A DNA stretch of 64,000 nucleotides from Fusibacter_D sp033549245 (lineage in GTDB: Bacteria; Bacillota; Clostridia; Peptostreptococcales; Acidaminobacteraceae), in the NCBI GenBank assembly GCA_033549245.1, contig JAWSUW010000001.1:1-64000 (forward strand). The letters run 5' to 3'. Under the pieces are notes generated by a model, which did not search any database, was not told where the DNA came from, and saw nothing but the letters and a program-made list of their open reading frames with translations. Position numbers and translations under genes: made by a program. Shown in pieces: positions 8,746 to 17,341 of the stretch; position 1 is the stretch's first letter, and the number at the start of each line of letters is the position of its first letter.

Positions 8746-10961
8746 TGCTGGATATCAATAAGAAAATTGACGTGAAAGAAATCCTCAAGGATTTGGAAAA
8801 TTATAGACCTAAGAGACGCGGATGGACTTGGAGAGAGAAAAGTGACAAGCAAGTTTATGGTCCTTTTGAATATACAGACATGTCCACACCTCTTAAAAAT
8901 TACATCGGTATTCCTGCAGCTCAATACTTTGGCAATATCGATCCACAACCAAACAATACAATCACTACTGAAATCGCATCTGGTCGTTTCGAAGACGATA
9001 TAAGAAGAATGAGAATGGCGGCATGGCACGGAGCGGATCATATCATGGTAATCCGTACTGCTGGACAATCCCACTTTGATGGTTTGATCGAAGGCACTCC
9101 ACAAGGTATCGGCGGTGTTCCAATTTCAAGAAAGCAAGTTAGAGCACACAGAAAAGCGCTTGACCTGATCGAAGATGAAGTTGGCAGACCAATCAATTAC
9201 CACTCATATGTATCTGGAGTAGCAGGTCCTGACGTAGCTGTAATGCTCGCTGAAGAAGGCGTAAATGGAGCTCACCAGGATCCTCAATACAATGTGCTTT
9301 ACAGAAACATCAACATGGTGCGTTCTTTTGTCGATGCGGCAGAGTCTAAAAAAGTCATGGCTTGGGCAGAAATGGTTCAAATCGATGGCGCTCATAATGC
9401 GAATGCTACAGCAAGAGAAGCTTGGAAAGTTATGCCTGAACTTATGGTTCAACATGGGATCAATGCTCTTTATTCATTTAAAGCAGGTATGCCTAAGGCA
9501 AACATCGCACTTTCCACAGTACCTCCGACATCAGCTCCAGCTCCAAATATGAAACTTGACTTGCCATACGCTGTTGCGCTCAGAGAAATATTCTCAGAGT
9601 ACAAAATGCGTGCGCAAATGAATACAAAATATATCACATCATCTTCTAGAGAAGCGACTGTGACTCATGTCATGAACATGCTTATTTCAAGATTGACATC
9701 TGCTGACATTCAGTCCACAATCACTCCTGATGAAGGTAGAAACGTGCCTTGGCATATGTTCAACATCGAAGCATGTGATACTGCAAAACAAACACTTGCA
9801 GGTTTTGATGGCTTGATGGACATGATCGAACTCAGAAATGAAGGCTTCTTAAGAGATCAAGCTAGAGAACTAAAGGAAAGAGCAGTGCTTTACCTTGAGG
9901 AAATCATCAAAGCCGGTGGTTACTTCAATGCAGTAGAGCAAGGATTCTTTGTTGACTCGGCACTTTACCCTGAGCGTAACGGTGACGGTATCGGTAGAAA
10001 AATCGATGGCGGCGTTGGCGCTGGTACAGTTTACGAGAGAGCAGCAGATTATTTTGCTCCTGTTACAGCTCATTATGGGTACAACAATGTGGCTCAATAT
10101 GATGCAAATGCAGTTTCTAATCCTTCGACATTGATCGATGGTTGTACGTTCGAAAATGCTGACAAAATCATTTACATCGACGAACTCGATGAGAACGATA
10201 ACGTCAATCAACGTATGGCTGAGTCTGAGAAATACCGTGGCGAGTATGGAGAGTCACCATTTGTGAAGCCTGAAGTACAATGGCTTGGCGATGGCGTTGT
10301 CCAAGTTGAGATCTTATTGCCGCTTTACCTCAGAGGAGCACAGTATGCTGCTATCGAGTTCGCTAAAAAAATGAACCTCAAAGACGTAGAAGTGATCCAC
10401 ATAGAGCAAATGCATCCTACAGAGGGCACACGTGTCCAACTCAAAGGTGTACTTGATTTCGACCTCGATATGAGAACTGTTGAGATTCCACCAGAGCCAG
10501 AAGTTATGAGCGATGATGAAATCAGAGAAGAGTTTGATAAGTTCCCGGTGAAGATCGTTGCTGGTACAGTTGGAGAAGATGAGCACTCTGTTGGTTTAAG
10601 AGAAGTCATCGACATCAAGCACGGCGGTATTGAAAAATACGGTTGTGATGTTGAATACCTTGGCACATCCGTACCGATTGAGAAATTGGTGGATGCGGCT
10701 ATCGAAATTGATGCCAATGTCATCCTCGCATCAACCATCATCTCGCATGACGATGTCCACTACAAAAACATGAAGCGTATTCATGAATATGCAGTGGAAA
10801 AAGGCGTCAGAGACCGTTTCATCATTTGTGCCGGCGGTACACAGGTTACACCTGAAGTCGCTAGAGCAAACGGAATGGACGAAGGTTTCGGCAGATATGA
10901 CAGAGGAGTCAATGTTGCGACTTTCTTAGTACACAAAGGCAGAGAAAAAAGAGGTCAATAA
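8745..10961 (+). CDS. oraE: D-ornithine 4,5-aminomutase, E (catalytic) subunit
   Basis: A 738-residue subunit binding adenosylcobalamin and PLP. The N-terminal part is a TIM barrel. The C-terminal Rossmann domain has the B12 base-off motif DEHSVG with cobalt ligand His614, and Lys625 sits 11 residues later. This reproduces the His618/Lys629 spacing of the Acetoanaerobium (Clostridium) sticklandii enzyme, in which that lysine binds PLP. It works with OraS, and the radical mechanism makes it prone to inactivation, which fits the MutL-like gene downstream. A terminator-like hairpin follows its stop codon. Confidence 0.96.
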   Translation: MLDINKKIDVKEILKDLENYRPKRRGWTWREKSDKQVYGPFEYTDMSTPLKNYIGIPAAQYFGNIDPQPNNTITTEIASGRFEDDIRRMRMAAWHGADHIMVIRTAGQSHFDGLIEGTPQGIGGVPISRKQVRAHRKALDLIEDEVGRPINYHSYVSGVAGPDVAVMLAEEGVNGAHQDPQYNVLYRNINMVRSFVDAAESKKVMAWAEMVQIDGAHNANATAREAWKVMPELMVQHGINALYSFKAGMPKANIALSTVPPTSAPAPNMKLDLPYAVALREIFSEYKMRAQMNTKYITSSSREATVTHVMNMLISRLTSADIQSTITPDEGRNVPWHMFNIEACDTAKQTLAGFDGLMDMIELRNEGFLRDQARELKERAVLYLEEIIKAGGYFNAVEQGFFVDSALYPERNGDGIGRKIDGGVGAGTVYERAADYFAPVTAHYGYNNVAQYDANAVSNPSTLIDGCTFENADKIIYIDELDENDNVNQRMAESEKYRGEYGESPFVKPEVQWLGDGVVQVEILLPLYLRGAQYAAIEFAKKMNLKDVEVIHIEQMHPTEGTRVQLKGVLDFDLDMRTVEIPPEPEVMSDDEIREEFDKFPVKIVAGTVGEDEHSVGLREVIDIKHGGIEKYGCDVEYLGTSVPIEKLVDAAIEIDANVILASTIISHDDVHYKNMKRIHEYAVEKGVRDRFIICAGGTQVTPEVARANGMDEGFGRYDRGVNVATFLVHKGREKRGQ

Positions 10962-10973
10962 TTATAACAAATG

Positions 10974-11002
10974 AAAGAGGGATGCAATCGCACCCTCTTT
11001 TT
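10974..11002 (+). terminator. Hairpin between oraE and the MutL-like gene, probable partial terminator
   Basis: AAAGAGGG (10974-10981), a bulged A, TGC, a 4-nt loop, GCA, then CCCTCTTT followed by more T (to 11002). The stem is about 11 bp and T-rich at its 3' side. It lies inside the functional cluster, so it probably lowers transcription of the maintenance genes relative to the catabolic enzymes. Confidence 0.78.
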
Positions 11003-11027
11003 AACCACTTAGAGTGAGGTTGAAGAT

Positions 11028-12407
11028 ATGAAAGTAGATCTATTGGTTGCTGAAATCGGAAGTACGACTACTGTCGTCAACGCTTTTAATGGTATAGACA
11101 CTGATTTTCCTGCCTTTATCGGGCAGGGACAATCTCCGACTACGGTAAAAGAAGGTGATGTCACAATCGGTCTTCATACGGCCATTGACCATCTAAAGAA
11201 AAATATGAACTGGGATTCGGTTGAGTACGGCAAACTCTTGGCCACAAGCAGTGCCGCTGGCGGTCTGAAAATGACTGTTCATGGTCTTGTTTATGACATG
11301 ACGGCTAAAGCCGCCAAGGAAGCCGCTCTCGGCGCAGGTGCCAATATCCATCTCGTGACGGCGGGAAGACTCAGACCATCCGATATGAAGAAAATTGAAA
11401 AAATAAGACCCAACATCATAATGATCGCCGGTGGCGTCGATTATGGTGAGAGGGATACAGCACTATACAATGCAGAAAAAATTGTCGAACTGGATTTTGA
11501 TGTTCCAGTGCTCTATGCGGGTAATGTCGACAATCAGGACGATATCCGAATGATCTTTGAAGATGCGGGTAAGGCGGATTGGCTTTTTGTGGTGGACAAT
11601 GTCTATCCGAAGATCGATTTGCTCAATGTTGAACCTTCAAGAAAAGTTCTTCAGGATATTTTTGAGGAGCACATCGTCCATGCTCCCGGCATGGAACATA
11701 TTCGTGAGATGGTTACAGGTACGATCATTCCGACGCCTGGAGCGGTTATGGAGGCGTCAAAGCTTTTGAAGGAAGACTTGGGAGATTTGATGACTGTGGA
11801 CGTCGGTGGTGCGACTACTGACATTCACTCGGTGACTGAAGGCAGTGAAGAGGTGGCAAGAGTTCTGATCAGTCCTGAACCTGTTGCGAAAAGAACAGTT
11901 GAGGGCGACCTCGGTGTTTATGTGAATATGCGCAACATCGTTGAGATGATTGGTCGCGAAAAATTGACTTCGGATCTTAAATTGCCGGAAGATGTCGTCC
12001 ATGAACTCATTGAAAACCATGTGCCGATACCGACTGAACAACTTCAAATCGACTTTGTTGAGCGCCTTACAAAAGAGGCAATCGTCACATCTGCCAACAG
12101 ACATGCAGGAGGCTTCAGAGTCATGTATGGCGGTGGAGGTAAAAAATCATATGCAGAAGGCAAGGATTTGACCAGCATCAAGTACATCGTCGGAACTGGT
12201 GGTGCATGTACAAGATTGCCAAATCGCGTTGCGCTGCTTAAAGAAATCACCAAGAATATCTTGGGTGACAAACTGCTTCCGAACGAAGATGTTGAAATAC
12301 TTATCGACAATGACTATATAATGGCTTCTCTAGGGGTGCTTTCCATCGAACATAAGGAATCTGCCCTGAGGTTGCTTAAGAAATCATTGGGATTGATTGA
12401 ATTGTAG
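11028..12407 (+). CDS. MutL/GlmL-family ATPase, probable aminomutase reactivase
   Basis: A 459-residue protein of the GlmL/MutL family found beside B12-dependent mutases (not the DNA mismatch repair MutL). It has ASKHA/actin-type phosphate loops: AEIGSTTTVVNAF at the N-terminus and LMTVDVGGATTDIHSV in the middle, and a GGGGK segment near residue 370. By analogy with glutamate mutase clusters it may help exchange inactivated cobalamin in OraSE; this is inference from the family and location. The same gene occurs in described ornithine clusters of Clostridia. It ends 12 bases before the orr start codon. Confidence 0.88.
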   Translation: MKVDLLVAEIGSTTTVVNAFNGIDTDFPAFIGQGQSPTTVKEGDVTIGLHTAIDHLKKNMNWDSVEYGKLLATSSAAGGLKMTVHGLVYDMTAKAAKEAALGAGANIHLVTAGRLRPSDMKKIEKIRPNIIMIAGGVDYGERDTALYNAEKIVELDFDVPVLYAGNVDNQDDIRMIFEDAGKADWLFVVDNVYPKIDLLNVEPSRKVLQDIFEEHIVHAPGMEHIREMVTGTIIPTPGAVMEASKLLKEDLGDLMTVDVGGATTDIHSVTEGSEEVARVLISPEPVAKRTVEGDLGVYVNMRNIVEMIGREKLTSDLKLPEDVVHELIENHVPIPTEQLQIDFVERLTKEAIVTSANRHAGGFRVMYGGGGKKSYAEGKDLTSIKYIVGTGGACTRLPNRVALLKEITKNILGDKLLPNEDVEILIDNDYIMASLGVLSIEHKESALRLLKKSLGLIEL

Positions 12408-12419
12408 ATGGAGGGGAAC

Positions 12420-13478
12420 ATGTATCCAAGAGTGGTCATCAATAAGAAGAAATTGTATGAGAATTCAAAAGTCGTTGTGGACATGGCCGGCAAGCAAGGC
12501 ATAGATGTCTATGCGGTGACGAAAGTATATTGTGGCATCAAGGAACTCGCTGAAGAAAGCATAAGGGCGGGAGTGGTCGGAATCGCGGATTCGAGAGTGG
12601 AAAATCTGATCCAAATGAAAGCTCTTGATGTCCCGAAGATGCTGCTTAGATTGCCTATGGGCTGTGAAGCGGATCAAGTCGTGAAGTATGCCGATGTGAG
12701 CCTCAATTCAGAACTTTCGACCCTGTTGCAGCTGAATGATGCCGCTGAAAAAAACGGTAAAAAGCACGGTGTCATTCTCATGATCGATCTGGGTGATCTA
12801 AGAGAAGGCATTCTGCCTGAACAGGTGGATGAAATAGTACCTGAAATCCTAAAACTTAAAAACCTGGAGCTTGAAGGGGTCGGCGTCAACCTGACCTGTT
12901 ATGGTGGTGTTATTCCGAATCCGGTGAATCTAGGTGAATTGAGCCAAATATCAAGTGATATCGAAACCAAATATGGCATCACTCTCAAAGTCGTTTCTGG
13001 AGGCAATTCCAGCAGTCTTTATTTACTGGACAGAGGCGATATGCCAGGGCGAATCAACCAACTCAGAGTGGGTGAGGCGATTGTCCTTGGTAGGGAAACT
13101 GCCTATGGTGATCCAATCCCAGGAACACATGATGACGTTTTTGTTTTAGAGGCGAAAATCATTGAACTGAAAGAGAAAGCCTCCATCCCAAGAGGCGAAA
13201 TCGGGATGGACGCATTCGGAAACAAACCGACGTTCGAGGACAAGGGACAGATGAAACGCGCTATCGTTGCAATTGGACGACAAGATGTGGAACCGTCTGG
13301 TCTGATGCCATTCGATGATAAGATTGAAATCATTGGTGCTTCCAGTGACCATATGATTTTGGATATGACTCATGTGAATGCTGGTTATTCAGTGGGTGAT
13401 GTGGTCAAATTTAGAATGGATTACGGTGCGATGCTGAGACTGTTCACTTCGCATTACGTAAATAAAGTTACTGAATGA
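12420..13478 (+). CDS. orr: Ornithine racemase (PLP-dependent)
   Basis: A 352-residue fold-type III (alanine-racemase-like) enzyme converting L-ornithine to D-ornithine, the substrate of OraSE. The PLP lysine is in DVYAVTKVYCGI near residue 34 of this model. C-terminal features include GGNSSSLYLL and RVGEAIVLGRETAYG. An upstream in-frame ATG at 12408 overlaps the GGAGGGG site (12410-12416), so 12420 is chosen. It is the last gene of the ornithine cluster, and a GGGGACAGGTC palindrome follows. Confidence 0.93.
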   Translation: MYPRVVINKKKLYENSKVVVDMAGKQGIDVYAVTKVYCGIKELAEESIRAGVVGIADSRVENLIQMKALDVPKMLLRLPMGCEADQVVKYADVSLNSELSTLLQLNDAAEKNGKKHGVILMIDLGDLREGILPEQVDEIVPEILKLKNLELEGVGVNLTCYGGVIPNPVNLGELSQISSDIETKYGITLKVVSGGNSSSLYLLDRGDMPGRINQLRVGEAIVLGRETAYGDPIPGTHDDVFVLEAKIIELKEKASIPRGEIGMDAFGNKPTFEDKGQMKRAIVAIGRQDVEPSGLMPFDDKIEIIGASSDHMILDMTHVNAGYSVGDVVKFRMDYGAMLRLFTSHYVNKVTE

Positions 13479-13483
13479 TGATT

Positions 13484-13597
13484 GGGGACAGGTCAGAAAT
13501 GGAAAAACAAATGGGGACAGGTCCAAATCGGTACCTAGCTATGCTAGGTACCGATTAAGACCCGTCCCCATTCACCACTTCAGACCTGTCCCCATTT
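13484..13597. repeat. Nested palindrome built from GGGGACAGGTC repeats
   Basis: Three layers of inverted repeat. The outer layer is TTGGGGACAGGTC (about 13483-13494) with GACCTGTCCCCA near 13584-13594. The inner layer is ATGGGGACAGGTC (13511-13523) with GACCCGTCCCCAT, one mismatch. The core is a perfect 14-bp stem AATCGGTACCTAGC (13526-13539) / GCTAGGTACCGATT (13543-13556) with a TAT loop. A related copy lies at 15915-15959. It resembles the dispersed GGGGACAGG-type REP/mobile palindromes seen in many bacteria. No transposase gene is adjacent. Confidence 0.8.
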
Positions 13598-13656
13598 TTA
13601 TGAGTTTATAACCCCTCCGTAGGGTATAATGTCAAAAACACCATAAGGAGGTTCCT

Positions 13657-14826
13657 TTGAAAACTATCTTATTTGTAGATGACGAAGTAAATATTCTGAA
13701 CGCCCTGAAAAGACTTTTCAGAAACCTTGAATTTGAATGTTATTATGCCCAAAACATAAAAGAAGTAGTGAAAGTTTTATTTGAGGTCGACAAGATCGAC
13801 ATGCTCATTACAGACATCAAGATGCCAGAGTTTGACGGGCTTAGGGTGCTAAAACTTTTCAAACAGGCTTCACCTGACACAATCAGGGTCGCACTGAGCG
13901 GATATGCATCAACCAGGAGCATCACGGAAGCTGTCAGTAAAAATCTGGCCAAACAGTATTTTTATAAACCCTGGAAAAACGAAGAGCTCATCGAGTATAT
14001 CAGAAAAATGTTCTTGCTTGAGGAAAAGCTGAAAAATGTGAACCTCTTTGAAGTTGTGCACAAATTTGAAAAGATCAAAACTATTCCGCGACTTTTCAAT
14101 GAAGTTTCCATGGCCATCCAAAAAGACGACAGCATCGAAGAAATCTCAGAAATGATTGAAAAAGATCCTGCCATAGCAGCAAATATCCTCAGAATATCAA
14201 ATTCGGCATTTTATGCCGCTAGAACCGGAAATTTGCAACAAGCCATCATGTACATAGGTCTCAACAATCTCAAGCAAATCATACTGACCTACGAGATCTC
14301 CAATTTTAAAATGAAATATTTTGAAAAGAGCGCCTCCATTTGGGCGCACTCAACAGAGACCAATAAAATCTTCCAGGAAATCTACGAGAAATACTACAAC
14401 AAGAAGATTCCATCTGTTATCGGCACGGCTGGTCTGATGCACGATATAGGAAAAATACTCATGTTGCAAATTTTTGGCTTGTCCTATTTCGACAATGTTT
14501 TACAAAGCCAGGACAATACAGACGTTCTTTTAACACGTGAGATTGAACATTATGAGATCGATCATAGTACCCTCGGAGGCTACTTCTTGAATTGGTGGTC
14601 ATTTCCACTAGACATCATTGAAATGACCATGTATCATCATGATCCATCAAACCCGGACATCATCAACAAGGAACTTGTGGCATTGATGTGTATCGCTTCA
14701 CAAATCGATAGTAGAGATTCTGTGCTCAGACTGGAAAGTTACAAAACATCCTGCAAAATACTTGGCATAGAAGATGATTATTTTGATACAATAGAAAAAA
14801 AGTATGAGTTGGAACGCTCACAATAA
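13657..14826 (+). CDS. Response regulator with HDOD output domain
   Basis: A 389-residue protein. Residues 1-120 are a receiver domain (FVDDE acidic pocket, phospho-acceptor Asp in LITDIKMPEFDG, Lys in FYKPWKNEE). The rest is an HDOD domain (from about KIKTIPRLFNEV onward) with HD-like residues LMHDIGKIL and MYHHDP retained. The start is TTG at 13657 after AAGGAGG (13645-13651). A TATAAT lies at 13625-13630 without a clear -35. HDOD response regulators act in signalling and motility control; the target is unknown. A second receiver protein follows after 14 bases. Confidence 0.87.
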   Translation: MKTILFVDDEVNILNALKRLFRNLEFECYYAQNIKEVVKVLFEVDKIDMLITDIKMPEFDGLRVLKLFKQASPDTIRVALSGYASTRSITEAVSKNLAKQYFYKPWKNEELIEYIRKMFLLEEKLKNVNLFEVVHKFEKIKTIPRLFNEVSMAIQKDDSIEEISEMIEKDPAIAANILRISNSAFYAARTGNLQQAIMYIGLNNLKQIILTYEISNFKMKYFEKSASIWAHSTETNKIFQEIYEKYYNKKIPSVIGTAGLMHDIGKILMLQIFGLSYFDNVLQSQDNTDVLLTREIEHYEIDHSTLGGYFLNWWSFPLDIIEMTMYHHDPSNPDIINKELVALMCIASQIDSRDSVLRLESYKTSCKILGIEDDYFDTIEKKYELERSQ

Positions 14827-14840
14827 TCGGAAGGTGAATT

Positions 14841-15914
14841 ATGGTTGATTATGAGAAGTATACGGTATTGATTGTAGATGACGAGATGAACATACTAAAA
14901 GCTCTGAAACGTGATTTGAGAAACGAGCCGTATAAAATGCGATTTGCCAGCTCTGGTGCCGACGCACTTCAGGTGTTTGCAGAGGAAGGTGAAATCAGTG
15001 TCATTCTGACCGACATGAGAATGCCTGGAATGACAGGACTTGAATTGCTCGACAAGATCAATGCAATCAGTCCTGATACCGTTAAACTAGTGCTCACCGG
15101 ATATACGCAGATGCCACAGATTTTAGCTACAGTCAATAAAGTTGATATCTATAAGTTTTTGACCAAACCATGGGACATCGAAAATGAGATCAAGGTCTAT
15201 CTTCGGGAAGCGATTGAAATCTATGAGGAAAGAAAAATCATGGGTGACAGTTTCAGGTCCCAAGAACAAAAGAACAAGATCTTCAATAAGATGTTGGTGG
15301 AAAGCTATGAGAAATCAGATTATATGTCACACCTATATGAAGAGCTCATCAAAGCTTACAATTATCACAATCTATTGACACTGCAGGAACTCAATGCGCT
15401 TCACGAAGGTGACCAATTTGAGGAGATGAAGAAAAAAACTTTGGAACAAATCAAGAATAGAGTGTATTATCTGAATCGGATTTTCGATTTCGGAAAACAG
15501 GTGTTTAAAGCGTTTGATATCTACGATATCAAACATGCGCTTCAGAAAAGGCTGGGTGAGATCGGCTGTAATGATGTATTGGTCGAAGTTGAGGACAATG
15601 CGCAGCAAATCACATTCATGGACAACTTCAAACTTTTGACCAATGTGTTTACGGATATACTGGATTGGATTATCTCCAAGGAATCAAAACCCATCAAAAT
15701 ATTCATAAAGCAACACCCCAATAAAAATATTGTGGTAGTGATGTTTGAGGTGGATTGCGAGGTCACTGAGGCCTTTAAAAGCACAGTTGAAAGCCAAGGC
15801 AAGTTCGTCCAGCATGTGGTTCAAAGTGTCGGAGGCAAAGTGAAGTTTTATGAAGACGATAAGCAATTCGCAGTTAAAATGTTGTTTCCTGTGAAGGTGA
15901 AATCTGAACAATGA
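14841..15914 (+). CDS. Response regulator with uncharacterised C-terminal region
   Basis: A 357-residue protein with an N-terminal receiver domain (LIVDDEMN, Asp in LTDMRMPGMTG, Lys in FLTKPWDIE) of the RpfG-like subgroup, but no HD-GYP domain. Residues about 170-250 look helical. The last 110 residues (from FKLLTNVFTDILDWIIS to VQSVGGKVKFYEDDKQFAVKMLFPV) resemble the outline of a histidine-kinase ATPase fold but lack the G-box glycines, so they may be a degenerate ATPase-like module. It probably forms a pair with the HDOD regulator upstream. The stop codon abuts the palindrome at 15915. Confidence 0.75.
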   Translation: MVDYEKYTVLIVDDEMNILKALKRDLRNEPYKMRFASSGADALQVFAEEGEISVILTDMRMPGMTGLELLDKINAISPDTVKLVLTGYTQMPQILATVNKVDIYKFLTKPWDIENEIKVYLREAIEIYEERKIMGDSFRSQEQKNKIFNKMLVESYEKSDYMSHLYEELIKAYNYHNLLTLQELNALHEGDQFEEMKKKTLEQIKNRVYYLNRIFDFGKQVFKAFDIYDIKHALQKRLGEIGCNDVLVEVEDNAQQITFMDNFKLLTNVFTDILDWIISKESKPIKIFIKQHPNKNIVVVMFEVDCEVTEAFKSTVESQGKFVQHVVQSVGGKVKFYEDDKQFAVKMLFPVKVKSEQ

Positions 15915-15959
15915 AAACAAATGGGGACAGGTCCAAATTAAACCTGTCCCCATTTGTTT
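15915..15959. repeat. GGGGACAGGT palindrome, second copy; likely bidirectional terminator
   Basis: A perfect 18-bp inverted repeat, AAACAAATGGGGACAGGT (15915-15932) with ACCTGTCCCCATTTGTTT (15942-15959), and a 9-nt loop. It begins just after the stop codon of the receiver protein and sits between convergent genes, with A-rich and T-rich flanks, so it can terminate both transcripts. It shares ATGGGGACAGGTCCAAAT with the element at 13511. Confidence 0.82.
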
Positions 15960-15969
15960 ATCTTTTAAA

Positions 15970-16551
15970 TTATTCCGCTTTCCAAGCCTCAAAGCCTTCC
16001 ATGACTTTTTCAAATGTCTGCTTTGATATTTCAGGGAGTTCTCCGCCAAACGCTTCCTTGGCAGCTTCAAAACCTTCTTTGAATGCCCCAATCAATGTAT
16101 CGATTTTGGATTTGTCGCCTCCGGAAATTGTTTTTGCAAATTCCAGAATACGTTCAGATGTTTTGTTGACACCCCAGTAACCGTCTTCGGAGATGGCTTC
16201 CTGCGCACTTTGTCTGGTTTCGGCGTCTACCGTGATGGTGACTTCCTCGCCATTTGCAAGTGCCTTAAGTATTTCACCAACATTACCGCCTTGCTTTTCA
16301 ATCATGGATCTGACCATGACCTTGAATGATTCGGTATTCTTATGGAATTCCTGTTTGATTTGTGCGAGTTTTTTGGTGTCGATTTTATATGTGCCGAAAT
16401 CTTCCTGTCCTTTGTTGCCCAAACTGAGTTCATCGACAGGTGCATTCACCTGTGATACTTTTGGGTCTTCGCCGAACCGATTGTGGGCTGAATTTGAATG
16501 TTGTTGAATATTCGCATGTTCCATAGATTTACCAAGTTGTTTTATGTCCAT
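15970..16551 (-). CDS. Uncharacterised DUF5610-like protein, probable sigma-28 regulon member
   Basis: A 193-residue soluble protein with no signal peptide or membrane segment. The polar N-terminal half is followed by a C-terminal block containing ISEDGYWGVNKTSERI, FGGELPEISKQTFEKVM and FEAW. I recognise this pattern from DUF5610-type proteins (some database entries call it hydrogenase-4 component G, probably a misnomer); no biochemical role is known to me. GGAGG precedes the ATG. A good flagellar sigma factor promoter lies upstream, pointing to motility or surface function. It converges with the response regulator and is divergent from the FadR-type gene. Confidence 0.72.
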   Translation of the reverse strand: MDIKQLGKSMEHANIQQHSNSAHNRFGEDPKVSQVNAPVDELSLGNKGQEDFGTYKIDTKKLAQIKQEFHKNTESFKVMVRSMIEKQGGNVGEILKALANGEEVTITVDAETRQSAQEAISEDGYWGVNKTSERILEFAKTISGGDKSKIDTLIGAFKEGFEAAKEAFGGELPEISKQTFEKVMEGFEAWKAE

Positions 16552-16621
16552 AAGTATTCCTCCTTGAAGACAAACGTGATAAAATGAAGTTAACTTCTAA
16601 GTTGCATCCTTGCATTTAGAT

Positions 16622-16649
16622 TTATCGGCATTTACTCGTGAAATCTTTA
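16622..16649 (-). promoter_or_regulatory. Sigma-28 (SigD/FliA) promoter for the DUF5610-like gene
   Basis: Read on the minus strand: TAAA (16649-16646), a 16-nt spacer, then GCCGATAA (16629-16622). This matches the SigD/FliA consensus TAAA-N15-GCCGATAA. Transcription would start near 16614, about 60 bases before the ATG at 16551. Confidence 0.75.
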
Positions 16650-16686
16650 AGACTTTTGGTCAAATAAAGAAAGAAGAAGGTGGAGT

Positions 16687-17337
16687 ATGATCCAGAAACA
16701 GCTTTTGTCTGAAAAAATCGCAGAAAACATCGGCAAATCCATAGTGGGAGGGTTTTACAAAATTGGAGACCAGATGCCCAATGAAATGGAACTCTCAGAA
16801 GAACTCGGTATTTCAAGAGCCACTCTCAGGGAGGCGATAAAGATATTGATCAGCCAAAATGTGCTCGAGGTAAGACGAGGCATTGGTACCTTTGTTTCCC
16901 ATACGCCGGGGCTCAGTACGGATCCTCTCGGACTTGACTATATATTGATTGCAGGCGAAAAAAGGGAAGTCGTGAAATGGGCAAAGCGTGTTCATGCGGA
17001 TGCGGCCGAACACCTTCATCTTTTTGGTGAAGAGGAAAGGGCAATTTGGATCGGAAAACAGGATATTTTGACAGTGAATCAGCTTGTTTCTAGAATGTGC
17101 GACATAAGTGAGACCATTTTTTTAAGACTTGAAATGCAATTTGGATACAGAATGGTGAAAATAGTTGATGATGCATTACGCCGTTTGACTGGTGAATTTC
17201 AGATTCAGTACAATTCATCCATCAAGGACTATTGTTCTAAATACGTGGATGCGATTATAATTGGTGACAAAGATAAAACGGCAGCTGCGGTAAGCAGTAT
17301 GCTGGATTTGATTTTGATACAAATGGAAGAGGCATAA
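16687..17337 (+). CDS. FadR/GntR-family transcriptional regulator
   Basis: A 216-residue regulator with an N-terminal winged helix-turn-helix (NEMELSEELGISRATLREAIKIL, quoted in parts, residues about 35-60) and the GIGTFV wing. The C-terminal helical ligand-binding domain is of FCD type but weakly conserved. Such proteins sense small carboxylic acids. The target cannot be named. AAGGTGG precedes the ATG. The rarA start lies 4 bases after its stop codon, so the two may be co-transcribed. Confidence 0.85.
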   Translation: MIQKQLLSEKIAENIGKSIVGGFYKIGDQMPNEMELSEELGISRATLREAIKILISQNVLEVRRGIGTFVSHTPGLSTDPLGLDYILIAGEKREVVKWAKRVHADAAEHLHLFGEEERAIWIGKQDILTVNQLVSRMCDISETIFLRLEMQFGYRMVKIVDDALRRLTGEFQIQYNSSIKDYCSKYVDAIIIGDKDKTAAAVSSMLDLILIQMEEA

Positions 17338-17341
17338 TATT

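Noticed and set aside
11028..12407. DNA mismatch repair MutL
   Set aside because: No GHKL ATPase or MutL C-terminal features; the ASKHA-type loops and the neighbouring aminomutase point to the GlmL/MutL mutase-associated family.
15911..16180. 89-codon plus-strand frame antisense to the DUF5610-like gene
   Set aside because: It starts within the palindrome and mirrors the coding strand of the real gene, which has its own ribosome binding site and promoter.
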